DNA from: Petroclostridium sp. X23
GTDB taxonomy: Bacteria; Bacillota; Clostridia; SK-Y3
Direction of reading: 5' to 3'
DNA length: 64,000 nucleotides
NCBI RefSeq assembly: GCF_030013905.1
Contig: NZ_CP124862.1
Span: 1,863,051 to 1,927,050, forward strand
In this document: one piece after another, positions 10,701-18,729 of the stretch
Layout of the letters: each line of letters begins with the position of its first letter
How positions within the stretch are numbered: the stretch's first letter is position 1
Translations under genes and position numbers: made by a program
The notes under the pieces: generated by a model
Seen by the model: only the letters and a program-made list of their open reading frames with translations
Database searches by the model: none
Told to the model about the DNA's origin: nothing

Positions 10701-11012
10701 TTTTAACTCAAATGCATTGCGCTTATTTAATTTATCCAGAGATTCTCCGGTAAAATCCTCTTCAATTATTACATAACCGTTATCGCAATTTATTATTTCA
10801 AGATACCCGATAACATTATTGCTTTTAATTTTATTCCCGATTTCAAACTCCCTTTGCAGTCCTTGTATCTCTTCATTAGTAGGATATTCCTTACTCTTCA
10901 TTTTTATTATTACAGCATGTCCGTCAGATGTTCTCTTTGCCCTCAAAATAGTCGATCTTATTCCATTATGTACCTTACATACTATTTCATAATCTTTTAA
11001 CTTAAAATACAT
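4707..11012 (-). CDS. Trifunctional Ser/Thr protein kinase / AAA-type ATPase / GAF-PAS sensor histidine kinase (2,101 aa)
   Basis: One very large cytoplasmic signalling protein. Domains in order: a Hanks-type kinase (about 5-270; ATP lysine K37, catalytic HKD with D129, N134, DFG D148); a STAND/AAA ATPase (Walker A GPPGVGKS at 328-335, Walker B ending DD at 458-459); a long helical TPR-like region (about 690-1290); GAF (about 1325-1475); a coiled coil; PAS (about 1508-1620); PAS with PAC (about 1632-1748); and histidine kinase dimerisation (H-box NISHELRTP with H1850) and ATPase domains (DTGIGIP, GSGIGL) to about 2085. A second, damaged H-box (MSREIRKP, about 1770) lies before the real one. 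No membrane segment is seen. The RBS GAGAGGGAG precedes the ATG. Such proteins occur in cyanobacteria, myxobacteria and some Firmicutes; their ligands and partners are unknown. No response regulator gene is adjacent. Confidence 0.95.
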   Translation of the reverse strand: MYFKLKDYEIVCKVHNGIRSTILRAKRTSDGHAVIIKMKSKEYPTNEEIQGLQREFEIGNKIKSNNVIGYLEIINCDNGYVIIEEDFTGESLDKLNKRNAFELKEFLLISIGICEGLEKIHAANIVHKDVNPSNILYNRKTSQVKIIDFGSAAYLSNENSILQSPNILEGSLKYISPEQSGRMTRAVDCRSDLYSLGITFYEMLAGRLPFETADPIEQIYHHVAKNPESVLKINPAVPSIISDIVMKLMSKSPEERYKTASGLKKDLERCLTQIQNIADIGFELGKYDFSGKFHIGQKLYGRDNEIQVLMQSFEKAAGGATELLLIAGPPGVGKSALVQELCHSVLKKQGYFIAGKFEQFQNDIPYSAIIQALDNFINQLLGESPDRLKIRKQRILQAVGNNGQVVVDVLPSLELVIGKQPPIPQLGATETQNRFNLVFENFMQTIASEEYPLVMFIDDWQWADSASLSFIKMLMANPANKHLLVIGAYRDNEADLLRPIMSMMDELTQNKPITHTIHLKVLQKKDVHQLLNDTLISSKGNSAGLQEMAGFICDKTEGNPFFVKQFLRSLYDRGCLWFDNNSLRWRWDTEEIEKLGITENVVDLLVSKIETLNPSTIEELQYGACIGNQFDLKMLTLIHDKPFETILSELQQAVHEGLISVDKSESLYQVRENIKFKFVHDRVQQAVYSMISEDIKCDIHLRLGKRLLEDSSDSNKSEQVFEIVRQLNAGRAIIIDESEKIRLAELNLKAGVTAKKSSAYHSAFLYFKTGIELLSSNAWQEFYDLTLQLYSEITEASYLISDYEKMNTFAEIVLQNARTLIDKIRTYKIIIESLQAQLNLKEALNTCITVLKLTGIHLPVEPTQSDVEEAFQSTWKTITGIKVEDLADLPPMKDPVMLGAMQILLNSASVTYKAAPMLMPIVICRMVELSIKHGNAPFSPAVYSLYGLTLCSFITNVELGDKLKDYVELAYKMAKINAGLVENPGMKACKAIVLDVDNCSVIQWKEHIKTTLKPLMKGYRAGVEHGNFEYGGYCLMNYTKHLLCTGQPLEVMEKEIETNIKRLQKTRQGFSVNWVCIFGQLVRNIQGKSKEPLKFAGDLFDEDKMLPMMQDIGDMLGMVFFFLSKMILNYHLRNYFDAIQSGEKVEENLAGASATIDIAIYYFYDSLARLAVYPIMPDDEKQLILEKVHKNQTMMSVWSKLCPMNFLHKFYLVKAELCRVTGNFNEARECYNQSINLAKKNEYLNEEALAYELTGKFYRDEGSEDIAVTYFRVARRKYQLWGAAAKVKDLENEYPDFFVENKVMKNKPQNIDLFSIMKASQAISGEINLEALLSRLMMVMLENMGAQRGFLILKREGKLLIEAYADEACGEKEVLTSLPLDECEELPKTVIRFIERTGEGIVFPSKSSKALFDKDPYLIEKKPKSFFSTAIKLKNEIKGVLYLENNLTEGIFSPDRVQVIEILSTQAAISLENALVYNTLEQKVEERTREIEKTNAELRVRKEYIEMLFNTVPSAVFSVDEENKVTSWNKKIEAVTGYSSQEVLGKECALLGCKPCIKSALLSGSPDEPIDNLICTIKNKKGETRYVSKNVDAIKNEWGEKIGRIECFNDITDRIHMEKQLRESEMKLNVTASSAGIGLWDWKVQSGEGIFNEQWAAMLGYTLDELVPTGIDTWYRLVHPEDNEKAEEILKRCFSKELDLYECEIRMKHKNREWIWILDRGRVIEWDENNKPLRMVGIHINITERKRIENELKMLKEAAETANILKNQFLANMSREIRKPGGITGETDLMHMIDRAMELERTYLTLEEANAMLEEEIIKHKRTEAALIQAKEEAEIANISKNNFISNISHELRTPIAVILSIVHLAEMNIRNNVQINFENVGKHIRTVKQNCYRLLRLVNNIIDVTKIDAGFMNLNLKNLNIINLIENMTASVVEYAKGKEINVLFDTDEEEVIMAVDPDKIERILLNLLSNAIKFTQRNGNIFVNIHNRKTKVIISVEDTGIGIPEEKKEQIFERFLQVDDTLTRKNEGSGIGLSIVRAFVELHGGSITVSSKLGKGSKFMVELPVRIHEDDQFQQAPIQTENSVNNVEMLDIEFSDIYF

Positions 11013-11369
11013 TATTCGTACTCCCTCTCTCTATCATAGTTTTGAATAAATATTTCAATAGGCTCTTAATAATGATAGGTGAAAAAACAATTTTACTAAT
11101 TGCACTTATTGATTTGCCATTAATCGCTTATTTTTCTTTTTTCTCCTTTTTTATCTATATATCGACAATGATAATTTTATCATATATTTCATCTATTGGA
11201 AATATTACTTATATATTCATAGTAAATACATAAAAACATAAAAAAACCCGTGAATGCATACAAGATTTCTCTTGCAAACACTCACGGGCGTTTAATCAAA
11301 CTTTATTGTTTCTATTATTTTTACGTATTCGTCAATACCATGACAATTATAGTTATTATCTAATGTATA
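11013..11369. other. Intergenic region between the kinase and hydratase genes
   Basis: AT-rich DNA holding the hydratase terminator (11241-11288) and the presumed kinase promoter (minus strand, just upstream of 11012). A 63-codon plus-strand frame at 11042-11233 has no ribosome binding site or recognisable content and is not called. Confidence 0.6.
11241..11288 (-). terminator. Intrinsic terminator of the hydratase gene
   Basis: Read on the minus strand, CCCGTGAGTG pairs with CATTCACGGG and is followed by a run of T. An inner CAAGA/TCTTG stem extends the hairpin. Confidence 0.8.
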
Positions 11370-13727
11370 TTATTTGTTCTTGCTTGCTGCATAGTAGTTA
11401 ATCAGGCTGCCGGCCAAAATGATTTCTCTTTCATCCGCAGTCAAATTCTGAATTTGAAGTATGATCTCTCTTCTGCTCTTTTCATTAATTATATATGCTT
11501 TAACAGTTTCCGTGCCATTAAGGATTGCCTCTCTTATCCCTTCAATATAAACATAATCTCCTACCTGGAAATCACATTTCTCCATATCTGAAACGGTAAG
11601 AGGCAAAATGCCCCAGTTAATAAGGTTGCTCCTGTATCTCTTTGTAGCATACTCTACAGCGATATTCCCAAGACCGCCCAATACCTTCTGACATGAAGCA
11701 GCTTGCTCACGTGCAGAACCATCCCCAGGTTTTACAGCGAAAATCGTGCTTCCAACAATCGTTGTTCCGGCAATCGCAGTTAATTCTTCATTTGAAATAT
11801 TTTCTTTTCCAGCAATTAATGAGAAAACACTCTTTAATTCTTCATTGCCCACACCATTCTCCAAGAAAGAGCCTCTGGCTTTCTCCAATTCATGTACCGC
11901 CTTCGCTCTTCCTACATATTGCGGATCCTTCCTTGATAACGTAAACTCCGCTAATTTCATAGGGTTGGAACGGTACGAAGATGTTTCTCCCGATGGAATC
12001 AGCTCATCTGTGGTTGTAACAGGGTCATTGATTACCGACACCATTTTTAGCAATATGTTATCCGTAAGCGCGGACATCTTGGGCCAGTCCGCAATGTTTG
12101 GTCCATATTTCAACTCCGCATCAAGTTCCGGTTCACTAAAGCCATTATAAATTCTATTCTTATATACTTCTTTGTTGAAGCTATAGGTTGGGGCTGATGC
12201 GTTAAAATCAATTTCAGTAGCAGGGGTTAAAAATCCGCCATTTACAGCCGTTGCAGCAATAGACAATGAATCCATTAAAGCAACGGATGCGATCTGCCCC
12301 GAACCTGGCTTCGAACCTTCTCTGCTCGGGAAGTTTCTTGTTGAATGTCTTATACTGAGGCCATTATTTGCCGGCACATCTCCAGCTCCAAAACATGGTC
12401 CGCAAAATGCTGTTTTTAAAGTAACGCCTGCTTCCATCAGCTTGGATATTGAGCCATTCTTAATAAGCTCCATATAGATTGGCTGACTGGCTGGGTAAAC
12501 ACTCATATTGAAGTAGTCACTTCCAACAGAATGATTGCTTATGATTTCTGAAGCCATGCAGATATTTTCAAATGTTCCTCCTGCACAACCTGCAATAATC
12601 CCTTGGTCTACTTTTATCCTTCCATCCACAATTTTATCGGTAAGATTAAACTTTGTATCGGAATTACCCATTAATTTTTGGCCTTCCGCTTCTACCGTCT
12701 TTAATATTTCTCCGGCATTCTTATTAAGTTCGGATATGCTAAACACATTGCTTGGATGGAATGGAAGCGCAATCATAGGTTCAACCTTACTCAAATCCAC
12801 CTTGATCAAACCGTCATAATAAGAAACAAGCCCCGGTTCCAATTTGGTATAGCCTTGCGGACGCCCGTGGGTTTCATAGTATTCCTTAACCTTTTCGTCT
12901 GTACACCAGATTGAACTTAAGCAGGTCGTCTCTGTGGTCATAACATCAATACCGTTTCTGAAATCAACGGATAAGCCTGAAATGCCAGGACCAACAAACT
13001 CAAGAACTTTATTTTTAACAAACCCTTTATCAAATACGGCTCCGATAATAGAAAGAGCAACATCCTGAGGTCCAATACCCAATTTAGGAGTTCCTTCCAA
13101 ATATACTGCAATCACTTCGGGATAGGTTACATCATAAGTTTTGCTAAGCAGCTGCTTTACAAGTTCCGGCCCGCCTTCACCAATTCCCATGGTTCCAAGC
13201 GCCCCATAACGCGTATGACTATCTGATCCTAAAATCATACTTCCACAAGAAGACATCATTTCTCTCATATACTGATGTATTACAGCTTGGTGAGCAGGTA
13301 CATAGATTCCACCGTATTTTTTGGCTGCCGAAAGGCCGAAAACGTGGTCATCCTCATTAATGGTTCCGCCTACCGCACAAAGGCTGTTATGACAATTCGT
13401 CAAAACATATGGAATTGGAAACTGCTGCAAACCGCTTGCTTTTGCAGTCTGCAGAATACCTACATAAGTAATGTCATGTGATGCAAGTACATCAAACTTT
13501 ATTTTCAGTTTCACCACATCATCAGAAGTATTATGTCCCGTCAGAATACCGTAAGCAATTGTATTCTTGCGTGATGCTTCCCGATCAAACAGTTGCCCTA
13601 TATCAGCTATTGATTCTCCCTTTCCTGATAAATAATTGGATACCTCATCTAATGAAATCTGGTCCTCATAACCTAATATCGTATTGCCTCTATATAGATA
13701 GGCACCCTTATTATGAACCGATACCAT
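11370..13727 (-). CDS. Aconitase-family hydratase
   Basis: Iron-sulfur hydro-lyase of the aconitase superfamily, 785 residues from the ATG at 13727. That start has AAGGAGGG 5 bases upstream; the open frame extends 52 codons further but without support. Visible features are [20 protein letters not shown] near the N-terminal third, a first cluster cysteine in AGCAGGT, and the paired cluster cysteines in CGPCFGAGD, followed by the SxRNFxxREG pattern ([10 protein letters not shown]), which binds the substrate carboxylate in aconitases. The swivel domain forms the C-terminal part (VGDYVYIEG). It resembles the uncharacterised YbhJ-type hydratases more than the citrate-cycle AcnA/AcnB. The substrate may be a tricarboxylate, which would fit the citrate genes 6 kb away, but this is inference. 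Confidence 0.85.
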   Translation of the reverse strand: MVSVHNKGAYLYRGNTILGYEDQISLDEVSNYLSGKGESIADIGQLFDREASRKNTIAYGILTGHNTSDDVVKLKIKFDVLASHDITYVGILQTAKASGLQQFPIPYVLTNCHNSLCAVGGTINEDDHVFGLSAAKKYGGIYVPAHQAVIHQYMREMMSSCGSMILGSDSHTRYGALGTMGIGEGGPELVKQLLSKTYDVTYPEVIAVYLEGTPKLGIGPQDVALSIIGAVFDKGFVKNKVLEFVGPGISGLSVDFRNGIDVMTTETTCLSSIWCTDEKVKEYYETHGRPQGYTKLEPGLVSYYDGLIKVDLSKVEPMIALPFHPSNVFSISELNKNAGEILKTVEAEGQKLMGNSDTKFNLTDKIVDGRIKVDQGIIAGCAGGTFENICMASEIISNHSVGSDYFNMSVYPASQPIYMELIKNGSISKLMEAGVTLKTAFCGPCFGAGDVPANNGLSIRHSTRNFPSREGSKPGSGQIASVALMDSLSIAATAVNGGFLTPATEIDFNASAPTYSFNKEVYKNRIYNGFSEPELDAELKYGPNIADWPKMSALTDNILLKMVSVINDPVTTTDELIPSGETSSYRSNPMKLAEFTLSRKDPQYVGRAKAVHELEKARGSFLENGVGNEELKSVFSLIAGKENISNEELTAIAGTTIVGSTIFAVKPGDGSAREQAASCQKVLGGLGNIAVEYATKRYRSNLINWGILPLTVSDMEKCDFQVGDYVYIEGIREAILNGTETVKAYIINEKSRREIILQIQNLTADEREIILAGSLINYYAASKNK

Positions 13728-14000
13728 TTTAACCCTCCTTATATTTTTTACATATTGAAAATGCAAGATTTTCAATATGTTTATCTCAATTTTGAACAGT
13801 TTAATTATACGATAAAAATACTCTATAAACAAGAGGAGATGTATACAATTATACAAAAATGCAATACAAGCATAATATCCCATTTCGCATTAATTTTAAA
13901 AATTATTGTTCGGTAAAGTAATAGGTTTTACATTTATTTTTATTATTTTGGTAATAATGTATTTGAAGTAAAATTTACATTATCATAAGGAGGACTTCCA

Positions 14001-14576
14001 ATGAAAACTAAAATTATATTACTTATGTTAGCACTATCTATTGCTATTTTTGCAGGATGCGCTCAACAGCCTGAGCAACCTGAACCGGCACCAACAGCTC
14101 CGCCACAAACAACACCGCCGGAAACAACGCCGGATGTAACAACAACAGCTTCGATAGTAGATGAAGAAGCTGCGTTTGAAAAGGCTATAAGCAACAACGG
14201 TACATGGCTTATTGCAACCATAAAAGATTTGACTTTTGATAAAGAACTGGTACTGGATGGTGAATTTAAAAACGGTAAGAAAGATGCTGACGGCAAGGAT
14301 ATTATTCAACGTAAAATCGCTTTATACACGCAAGATGATCAGCGCAACGTCACCGGCAGATTCACTCTAACGGCACCGAAATTAACAATTAATAGTCCGG
14401 AAGCGAGGATTCAAAGCGGCACCTTCAAAGGTGACCTATATGTCTCTGCCCCCAACTTCCAGTTAGTGGATGCTACTGTTGATGGAAACGTGTATTTTAC
14501 TACTGAAGAAGCCCAATCTACATTTAAAATGGATGATAAAAGCAAAATAACCGGAAAACAAGAATTACAAAAATAA
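14001..14576 (+). CDS. Small lipoprotein with Pro/Thr-rich linker
   Basis: 191-residue protein exported and lipid-anchored: signal peptide with lipobox FAGC (Cys about 20), then a Pro/Thr/Glu-rich spacer to about residue 50. The rest is a soluble domain of about 140 residues. Its C-terminal half alternates short strands (LTINSPEARIQSG, DLYVSAPNFQL, VDGNVYF), which suggests a small beta-helix or polymer-forming fold. No family name can be given. AAGGAGG precedes the ATG. It is a single gene ending at a bidirectional terminator shared with the convergent L,D-transpeptidase gene. Confidence 0.8.
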   Translation: MKTKIILLMLALSIAIFAGCAQQPEQPEPAPTAPPQTTPPETTPDVTTTASIVDEEAAFEKAISNNGTWLIATIKDLTFDKELVLDGEFKNGKKDADGKDIIQRKIALYTQDDQRNVTGRFTLTAPKLTINSPEARIQSGTFKGDLYVSAPNFQLVDATVDGNVYFTTEEAQSTFKMDDKSKITGKQELQK

Positions 14577-14602
14577 TATAGTATTTCAAAATTATTTTAA
14601 TC

Positions 14603-14642
14603 AAAAAATCAGTTAACCAATGGATAGTTAACTGATTTTTTT
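14603..14642. terminator. Bidirectional intrinsic terminator
   Basis: AATCAGTTAAC and GTTAACTGATT form an 11-bp perfect stem with a 9-base loop. It is flanked by A-runs on the left and T-runs on the right, so it can work for both convergent genes. Confidence 0.85.
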
Positions 14643-14657
14643 GTATAGCATGTGGCT

Positions 14658-15707
14658 CTAGAATATTCTTACTTCTGTTCCTACCGGTACATAATTAAAC
14701 AACTCGTTCACATCACTATTGTACATTCTTATACAGCCATTGGATTCCATCTTTCCAATGGAAGACGGCGCACTGGTACCATGAATACCGTAGTGTGGCT
14801 TGGATAATCCCATCCACCGGGTACCGAAAGGCCCTCCCGGATTCACCTGCTTATTTACAATACTAAAAGTCCCTTCCGGCGTGGGCGTATCCGGTTTTCC
14901 GATTGCTACCGGATAAGTCTTAAATATATTCCCATTTCTATATAACGTAAGCCTGAAAGCGTTTTTATTCACTTCTATCCGAACCGGAGAAGGCGCTACA
15001 GGGATGCAGATTGCCTGCCCAACGATCAGATTATTGGGATTGATTTGAGGATTTAACCTTACCAGTTCGCTAATGGATACATTAAAATAACCGGCAATAG
15101 AATACAGTGTATCTCCCCGTGCGATAACGTAATAATTGGCTTCCGGGCATCCTGCATAGGTTTGTGGTTCATTTTTAGGTATGCATATTCTTTGGCCAAT
15201 TACTAGCCTGTTTGGGTCTATTCCAGGATTAATATTGATAATAGCATCCACAGTGGTATTATATTGTTTTGCGACAGCACCCAGCGTATCTCCTGCCTTA
15301 ATGACATAAGGTACTGATCCTACCGGGCAAGCCGCCGGTAAATTCTGGGGAACACAAATTTGCTGTCCAATCAAAAGCCTGTACGGATCGATTCCGGGGT
15401 TGGCATTGAGTATGGCCTGAACAGTGGTATTATTCTGCTGCGCAATCCTTGTTAATGTATCCCCCGCTTTAATAATATAAGGCCCAGTGCCTGCCGGACA
15501 TACACCAGGCGGGGTTTGCGGCTGGGGAACACAAATCTGCTGCCCTATGAAAAGCCTATCTGGGTTTATTCCCGGATTGAAGCTAATAATTGCTTGAAGG
15601 GTTGTATTATACTGCTGTGCGATTTTAGTAAGCGTATCCCCCGCTTTAATGATATACGGTATTGCCCCTGTGGGACATTGAGGAACGGATATATAGCTAA
15701 ACATCAT
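14658..15707 (-). CDS. LysM-repeat L,D-transpeptidase (YkuD family), catalytically intact
   Basis: Peptidoglycan cross-linking enzyme of 349 residues: four LysM peptidoglycan-binding repeats (about 17-60, 75-118, 130-175, 185-230, each with xAGDTL or RGDTL and GQxICxP) and a C-terminal YkuD domain (about 240-349). The catalytic signature is intact: H309 in HGT, then SNGCIRM with nucleophile C325. There is no signal peptide; the protein starts MMFSYISVPQCP. Bacillus YkuD also has LysM, lacks a signal and is spore-associated, so a mother-cell or spore role is possible (inference). It lies 14 bases downstream of a paralogue that has lost the nucleophile. Confidence 0.93.
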   Translation of the reverse strand: MMFSYISVPQCPTGAIPYIIKAGDTLTKIAQQYNTTLQAIISFNPGINPDRLFIGQQICVPQPQTPPGVCPAGTGPYIIKAGDTLTRIAQQNNTTVQAILNANPGIDPYRLLIGQQICVPQNLPAACPVGSVPYVIKAGDTLGAVAKQYNTTVDAIININPGIDPNRLVIGQRICIPKNEPQTYAGCPEANYYVIARGDTLYSIAGYFNVSISELVRLNPQINPNNLIVGQAICIPVAPSPVRIEVNKNAFRLTLYRNGNIFKTYPVAIGKPDTPTPEGTFSIVNKQVNPGGPFGTRWMGLSKPHYGIHGTSAPSSIGKMESNGCIRMYNSDVNELFNYVPVGTEVRIF

Positions 15708-15721
15708 ATCACCCTCTCTCC

Positions 15722-16426
15722 TTAAAATATTTTTACCATTGTTCCTACAGGTGCCAAATTAAAAAAGTTGTCAATAGCATCATTGGTCATTACAATATTG
15801 CCATTGGTAGACGCACTTCCCACAATATTAGGGTTGTTTGTCCCGTGAATGAAATAATTTGGCAACGACAATCCCAGGAGTCTTAGCCCGTATCCTGCCT
15901 CCGGCGTCACTTCCTTATATAGAACCGTATATGTACCTTTGGGTGTAGGTGTTTCCGGGCTTCCAACCGCAACCGGATAGGTTTTAGCGATCCGGTCTCC
16001 CCGGTATACAATCAATGTTTTATTATTGGTATTGACTGCTACGCTGATGGGCGGTGGCGCAATTGGGATGCAAAGATACATATCCTCATAGAGTTCTCCC
16101 GGCTCCACTCCCAGATTTGCCTGAAGGAGTTCCTCAAAAGTAATATTAAAATACTCCGCAATGGACTCCATGGTATCTCCCACTTTTACCACATAGTAAT
16201 TTGTTGTGGGACATGACGGGTATTCCTGCTGTCTTAAAGGGATGCAGATTTGTTGTCCGATTTGCAGCATATACGGGTCTATCCCCGGGTTAACATTATA
16301 AATCGCTTGTACTGTTGTATTGTAACGGCGCGCAATGCTTCCCAGCGTATCTCCTGGCTTAATTACGTAAGGCGCTGTTCCTTTCGGACATTGGAAAGAA
16401 GAAATATAATTAAACAATAAAATCAC
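15722..16426 (-). CDS. LysM-YkuD protein with a lost catalytic cysteine (probable pseudoenzyme)
   Basis: 234-residue paralogue of the next gene: two LysM repeats (about 18-62 and 75-118) and a YkuD fold. The histidine motif HGT (H194) remains, but the catalytic SNGCIRM has become TNGNIVM: the nucleophile cysteine is N210 and the conserved arginine is V212. The codon is clearly AAT, and the frame, N-terminus (NYISSFQCP) and C-terminus (PVGTMVKIF) are otherwise intact, so this is not simple decay. It probably binds peptidoglycan without cross-linking, or modulates its active neighbour. Like the paralogue it has no signal peptide. It is the first gene of the two-gene unit. Confidence 0.9.
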   Translation of the reverse strand: MILLFNYISSFQCPKGTAPYVIKPGDTLGSIARRYNTTVQAIYNVNPGIDPYMLQIGQQICIPLRQQEYPSCPTTNYYVVKVGDTMESIAEYFNITFEELLQANLGVEPGELYEDMYLCIPIAPPPISVAVNTNNKTLIVYRGDRIAKTYPVAVGSPETPTPKGTYTVLYKEVTPEAGYGLRLLGLSLPNYFIHGTNNPNIVGSASTNGNIVMTNDAIDNFFNLAPVGTMVKIF

Positions 16427-16495
16427 CTCGCAAAACTGTTTTTACTATATAATACTCAATTGTTACAAAATGTGTAACCTTTTAACCATCTTAAT

Positions 16496-16553
16496 AAAAA
16501 AAACGGGACTGGAAGACGCATTATATTTATAATAATTCATCTTCCGGTCCCGC
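16496..16553 (-). terminator. Intrinsic terminator of the SLH gene
   Basis: On the minus strand CGGGACCGGAAG pairs with CTTCCAGTCCCG (one mismatch) over a 25-base AT-rich loop, then eight T. Confidence 0.8.
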
Positions 16554-16590
16554 TTTGATAATCAATCATAAGTTACTTACTTATGTTCCG

Positions 16591-18411
16591 TTATTTAATT
16601 GTAATTTCAACGATCGTATTATTAACGATTTCAAATGTACCTTCTTGGTCAATTTCAAGGTCTGAAATATCCTGATCATCATCTGAATCAATTTCTATTT
16701 CTACATCATCACTGACTGCATATCTGTTTTCTTCAGTACCTTCGTCAATCGTTAGCTGTACGCCGCTACTATCATGTGTAATGGAATCTATTTCTCCGTC
16801 AATTTCAAATCTATTATCGCTCGCTTCAATTCTATACACAAGATTGTTTCTAACCTCTAATTCTACATCCATGCCTTTTTCCAGATCATTAAAACCTTCT
16901 ACCTGCCCATTTACATAGACCATAAACACATCGGCATATTGGTATTGTTTAATCTCACTGCCTGCTTTCACCTTAATCGTACTTTGTGTAATGTCATTTA
17001 TAATTCCTTCCACTTCATCTGTCTGATTTTCAACTTCTATACTTGTAACTACATCATCGATTATTTTTACTATGACATCATCTCCGATACCCAGGTCTTC
17101 CAAGTCAGCGTTTGTTCCATCTATTTCTACATCGGCATCTTCTGAAAGGGTGTATGATTCATCGTCGATAGAGATATGATACACTCCGGTTAAATCGATA
17201 CTTGTAATGGTTCCTTCAATTTCCTTTTCAGTTTGTTGTTCTGTGGTTCTATTGATATAGATAGTTCTTGCTCTATTCTTATTATCCACCACTATGGTCG
17301 CAGCATCATTGGCTTCAATATCTTCAAAGCTGCCTTCTACCCTTTTAAAATATACGTTCGTATCATCGGTCACTTCAAAAATCAATTTCATTGTTTGATT
17401 CTGCAGGGTTATGCTGCTATCACCAGTACTGTCTACATCCAGTACTGTACCGGCATACCGTTTAATGATTTTATCATCATCTGCATCTTCGTCAACAACT
17501 TCTATATATACTACTTCATCGTCTTCAAATTGTAATATGGCTGTATTTCCTTTTTGGATATCATCGTAGTCTATCCTTCCATCTTGATCATAAACAACAA
17601 TATCATCTTCTACTTCATAAGTCTTTAATTGTCCATTTACTCTAAGTGTGATTTTATCATCATCAATCCGGTAAATTACTCCTTCAAGCTCATCTTCATC
17701 TATATCGCTGTCTACCTTATCATCAACTCTTTCAAATAATACTGCCATCTCCGCTCTTGTTAACGTACCCATCGGATTAAATCTTTTTTCATTATCACCT
17801 TGCATGATCTTCATTTGATTAACCATATAAACATATCCGACTGACCCTACTGGAACAGCAGCCGCATCTACAAAAGATAACTCTGCGTCCATGTGGTCTT
17901 CAGCTTCACCTTCATAACCAAGCGCTCTAATCACATACTTCGCAACTTCATGCCTTTTTGCCGGCTCCTGGGGGTTAAAATACATCATATCTACATCATC
18001 AAGAATTTCTTTTTCATAAGCTACTGTTATATAGCCTTTAGCCCAATCAGCTATGTCTTTTCCTTTATATTTTTTCGGTAGTTCGTTAATATCTTTTGTT
18101 TCTCCCTCCCATCCCATCACTCTCAGTGCCATGATCACTGCCTCAAGTTTTGTGACGGCATTACGTGGAGCAAATATTCCATCTCCGTATCCCTTAATCA
18201 ATCCTTTTAAGTTCATCTTTTCAATGGCATCTTCAGCCCATGGATAGTTATCCAGATCATTAAATATTTTTTTTGCTATACCCGGTGGGACCTTAAGCCC
18301 TTTTTTAGCCAATCCCGGTGGAACCTTCCCTTTAGAACCGGCAAATGCTGTCGACATACCCGCCGATAGCACAAGTGATACTACTAGAACTGTACTAATT
18401 ATTTTTTTCAA
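16591..18411 (-). CDS. S-layer homology (SLH) domain surface protein
   Basis: Exported 606-residue protein held on the cell wall by three SLH domains (about 48-100, 105-165 and 168-225; motifs GYGDGIFAPRNAVTKLEA, FNPQEPAKRHEVAK, RFNPMGTLTRAEMA). The signal peptide ends AFA near residue 24. Residues about 235-606 are highly acidic and made of repeated beta-rich blocks of 60-80 residues (EGVIYRIDDDKITLRVNG-type repeats), rich in Asp/Glu, perhaps calcium-binding. No enzyme domain is seen, so a structural or scaffold role is likely. SLH domains usually need pyruvylated wall polymers. It has its own terminator. Confidence 0.9.
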   Translation of the reverse strand: MKKIISTVLVVSLVLSAGMSTAFAGSKGKVPPGLAKKGLKVPPGIAKKIFNDLDNYPWAEDAIEKMNLKGLIKGYGDGIFAPRNAVTKLEAVIMALRVMGWEGETKDINELPKKYKGKDIADWAKGYITVAYEKEILDDVDMMYFNPQEPAKRHEVAKYVIRALGYEGEAEDHMDAELSFVDAAAVPVGSVGYVYMVNQMKIMQGDNEKRFNPMGTLTRAEMAVLFERVDDKVDSDIDEDELEGVIYRIDDDKITLRVNGQLKTYEVEDDIVVYDQDGRIDYDDIQKGNTAILQFEDDEVVYIEVVDEDADDDKIIKRYAGTVLDVDSTGDSSITLQNQTMKLIFEVTDDTNVYFKRVEGSFEDIEANDAATIVVDNKNRARTIYINRTTEQQTEKEIEGTITSIDLTGVYHISIDDESYTLSEDADVEIDGTNADLEDLGIGDDVIVKIIDDVVTSIEVENQTDEVEGIINDITQSTIKVKAGSEIKQYQYADVFMVYVNGQVEGFNDLEKGMDVELEVRNNLVYRIEASDNRFEIDGEIDSITHDSSGVQLTIDEGTEENRYAVSDDVEIEIDSDDDQDISDLEIDQEGTFEIVNNTIVEITIK

Positions 18412-18729
18412 TTTAAATACCTCCCTAACTCATTTGGTTTACTATATATATTCGAAAATACTTTTTAATAATTGGGGGTATATAGCAAATAATATTTTTG
18501 TAATATTCTCTTAACATTGCTGTAATATTGGCAGTATTATACTCCAAAATAGGAGGGTGTGATAAAGTGCTTCATCGTTCGAAAATCGGAAAAAAATTTA
18601 TAAATTTTTTTCATTCAGAGGTTGACATTTATACCCTATACCCGTATAATGTATTATGAGAAATGTAAAATTGCTAACACAAAAGATAGTACAAATAAAT
18701 TGATTATTATTATTATGGAGGTATTTGTT
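18412..18729. other. Divergent intergenic region (SLH gene / Fe-S protein gene)
   Basis: AT-rich spacer with the SLH gene ribosome binding site (GGGAGG near 18421) on the left and the Fe-S gene promoter on the right (18622-18650). The upstream extension of the Fe-S reading frame lies inside the promoter and is not coding. Confidence 0.6.
18622..18650 (+). promoter_or_regulatory. Consensus sigma-A promoter with tandem TATACCC repeats in the spacer
   Basis: TTGACA (18622-18627), 17-bp spacer, TATAAT (18645-18650). The spacer carries two head-to-tail TATACCC units and ends in GTAT, so ATACCC...GTAT is partly palindromic. This resembles CsoR/CstR-family operators, which contain ATACCC and GGGTAT halves, but the second half is not a clean match. 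Confidence 0.7.

Noticed and set aside
11042..11233. 63-codon plus-strand frame before the giant kinase gene
   Set aside because: No ribosome binding site, hydrophobic low-complexity sequence; it is AT-rich promoter DNA.
13728..13883. Upstream extension of the aconitase-family gene
   Set aside because: A strong AAGGAGGG sits 5 bases before the ATG at 13727; the extension is hydrophobic and AT-rich with no signal.
14063..14309. Minus-strand open frames opposite the 14001 lipoprotein gene
   Set aside because: Antisense of a Pro/Thr-rich linker; no start signal and no recognisable protein.
18622..18729. N-terminal extension of the Fe-S membrane protein
   Set aside because: It would begin inside the -35 box of the gene's own promoter; the ATG at 18730 has GGAGG 8 bases upstream.
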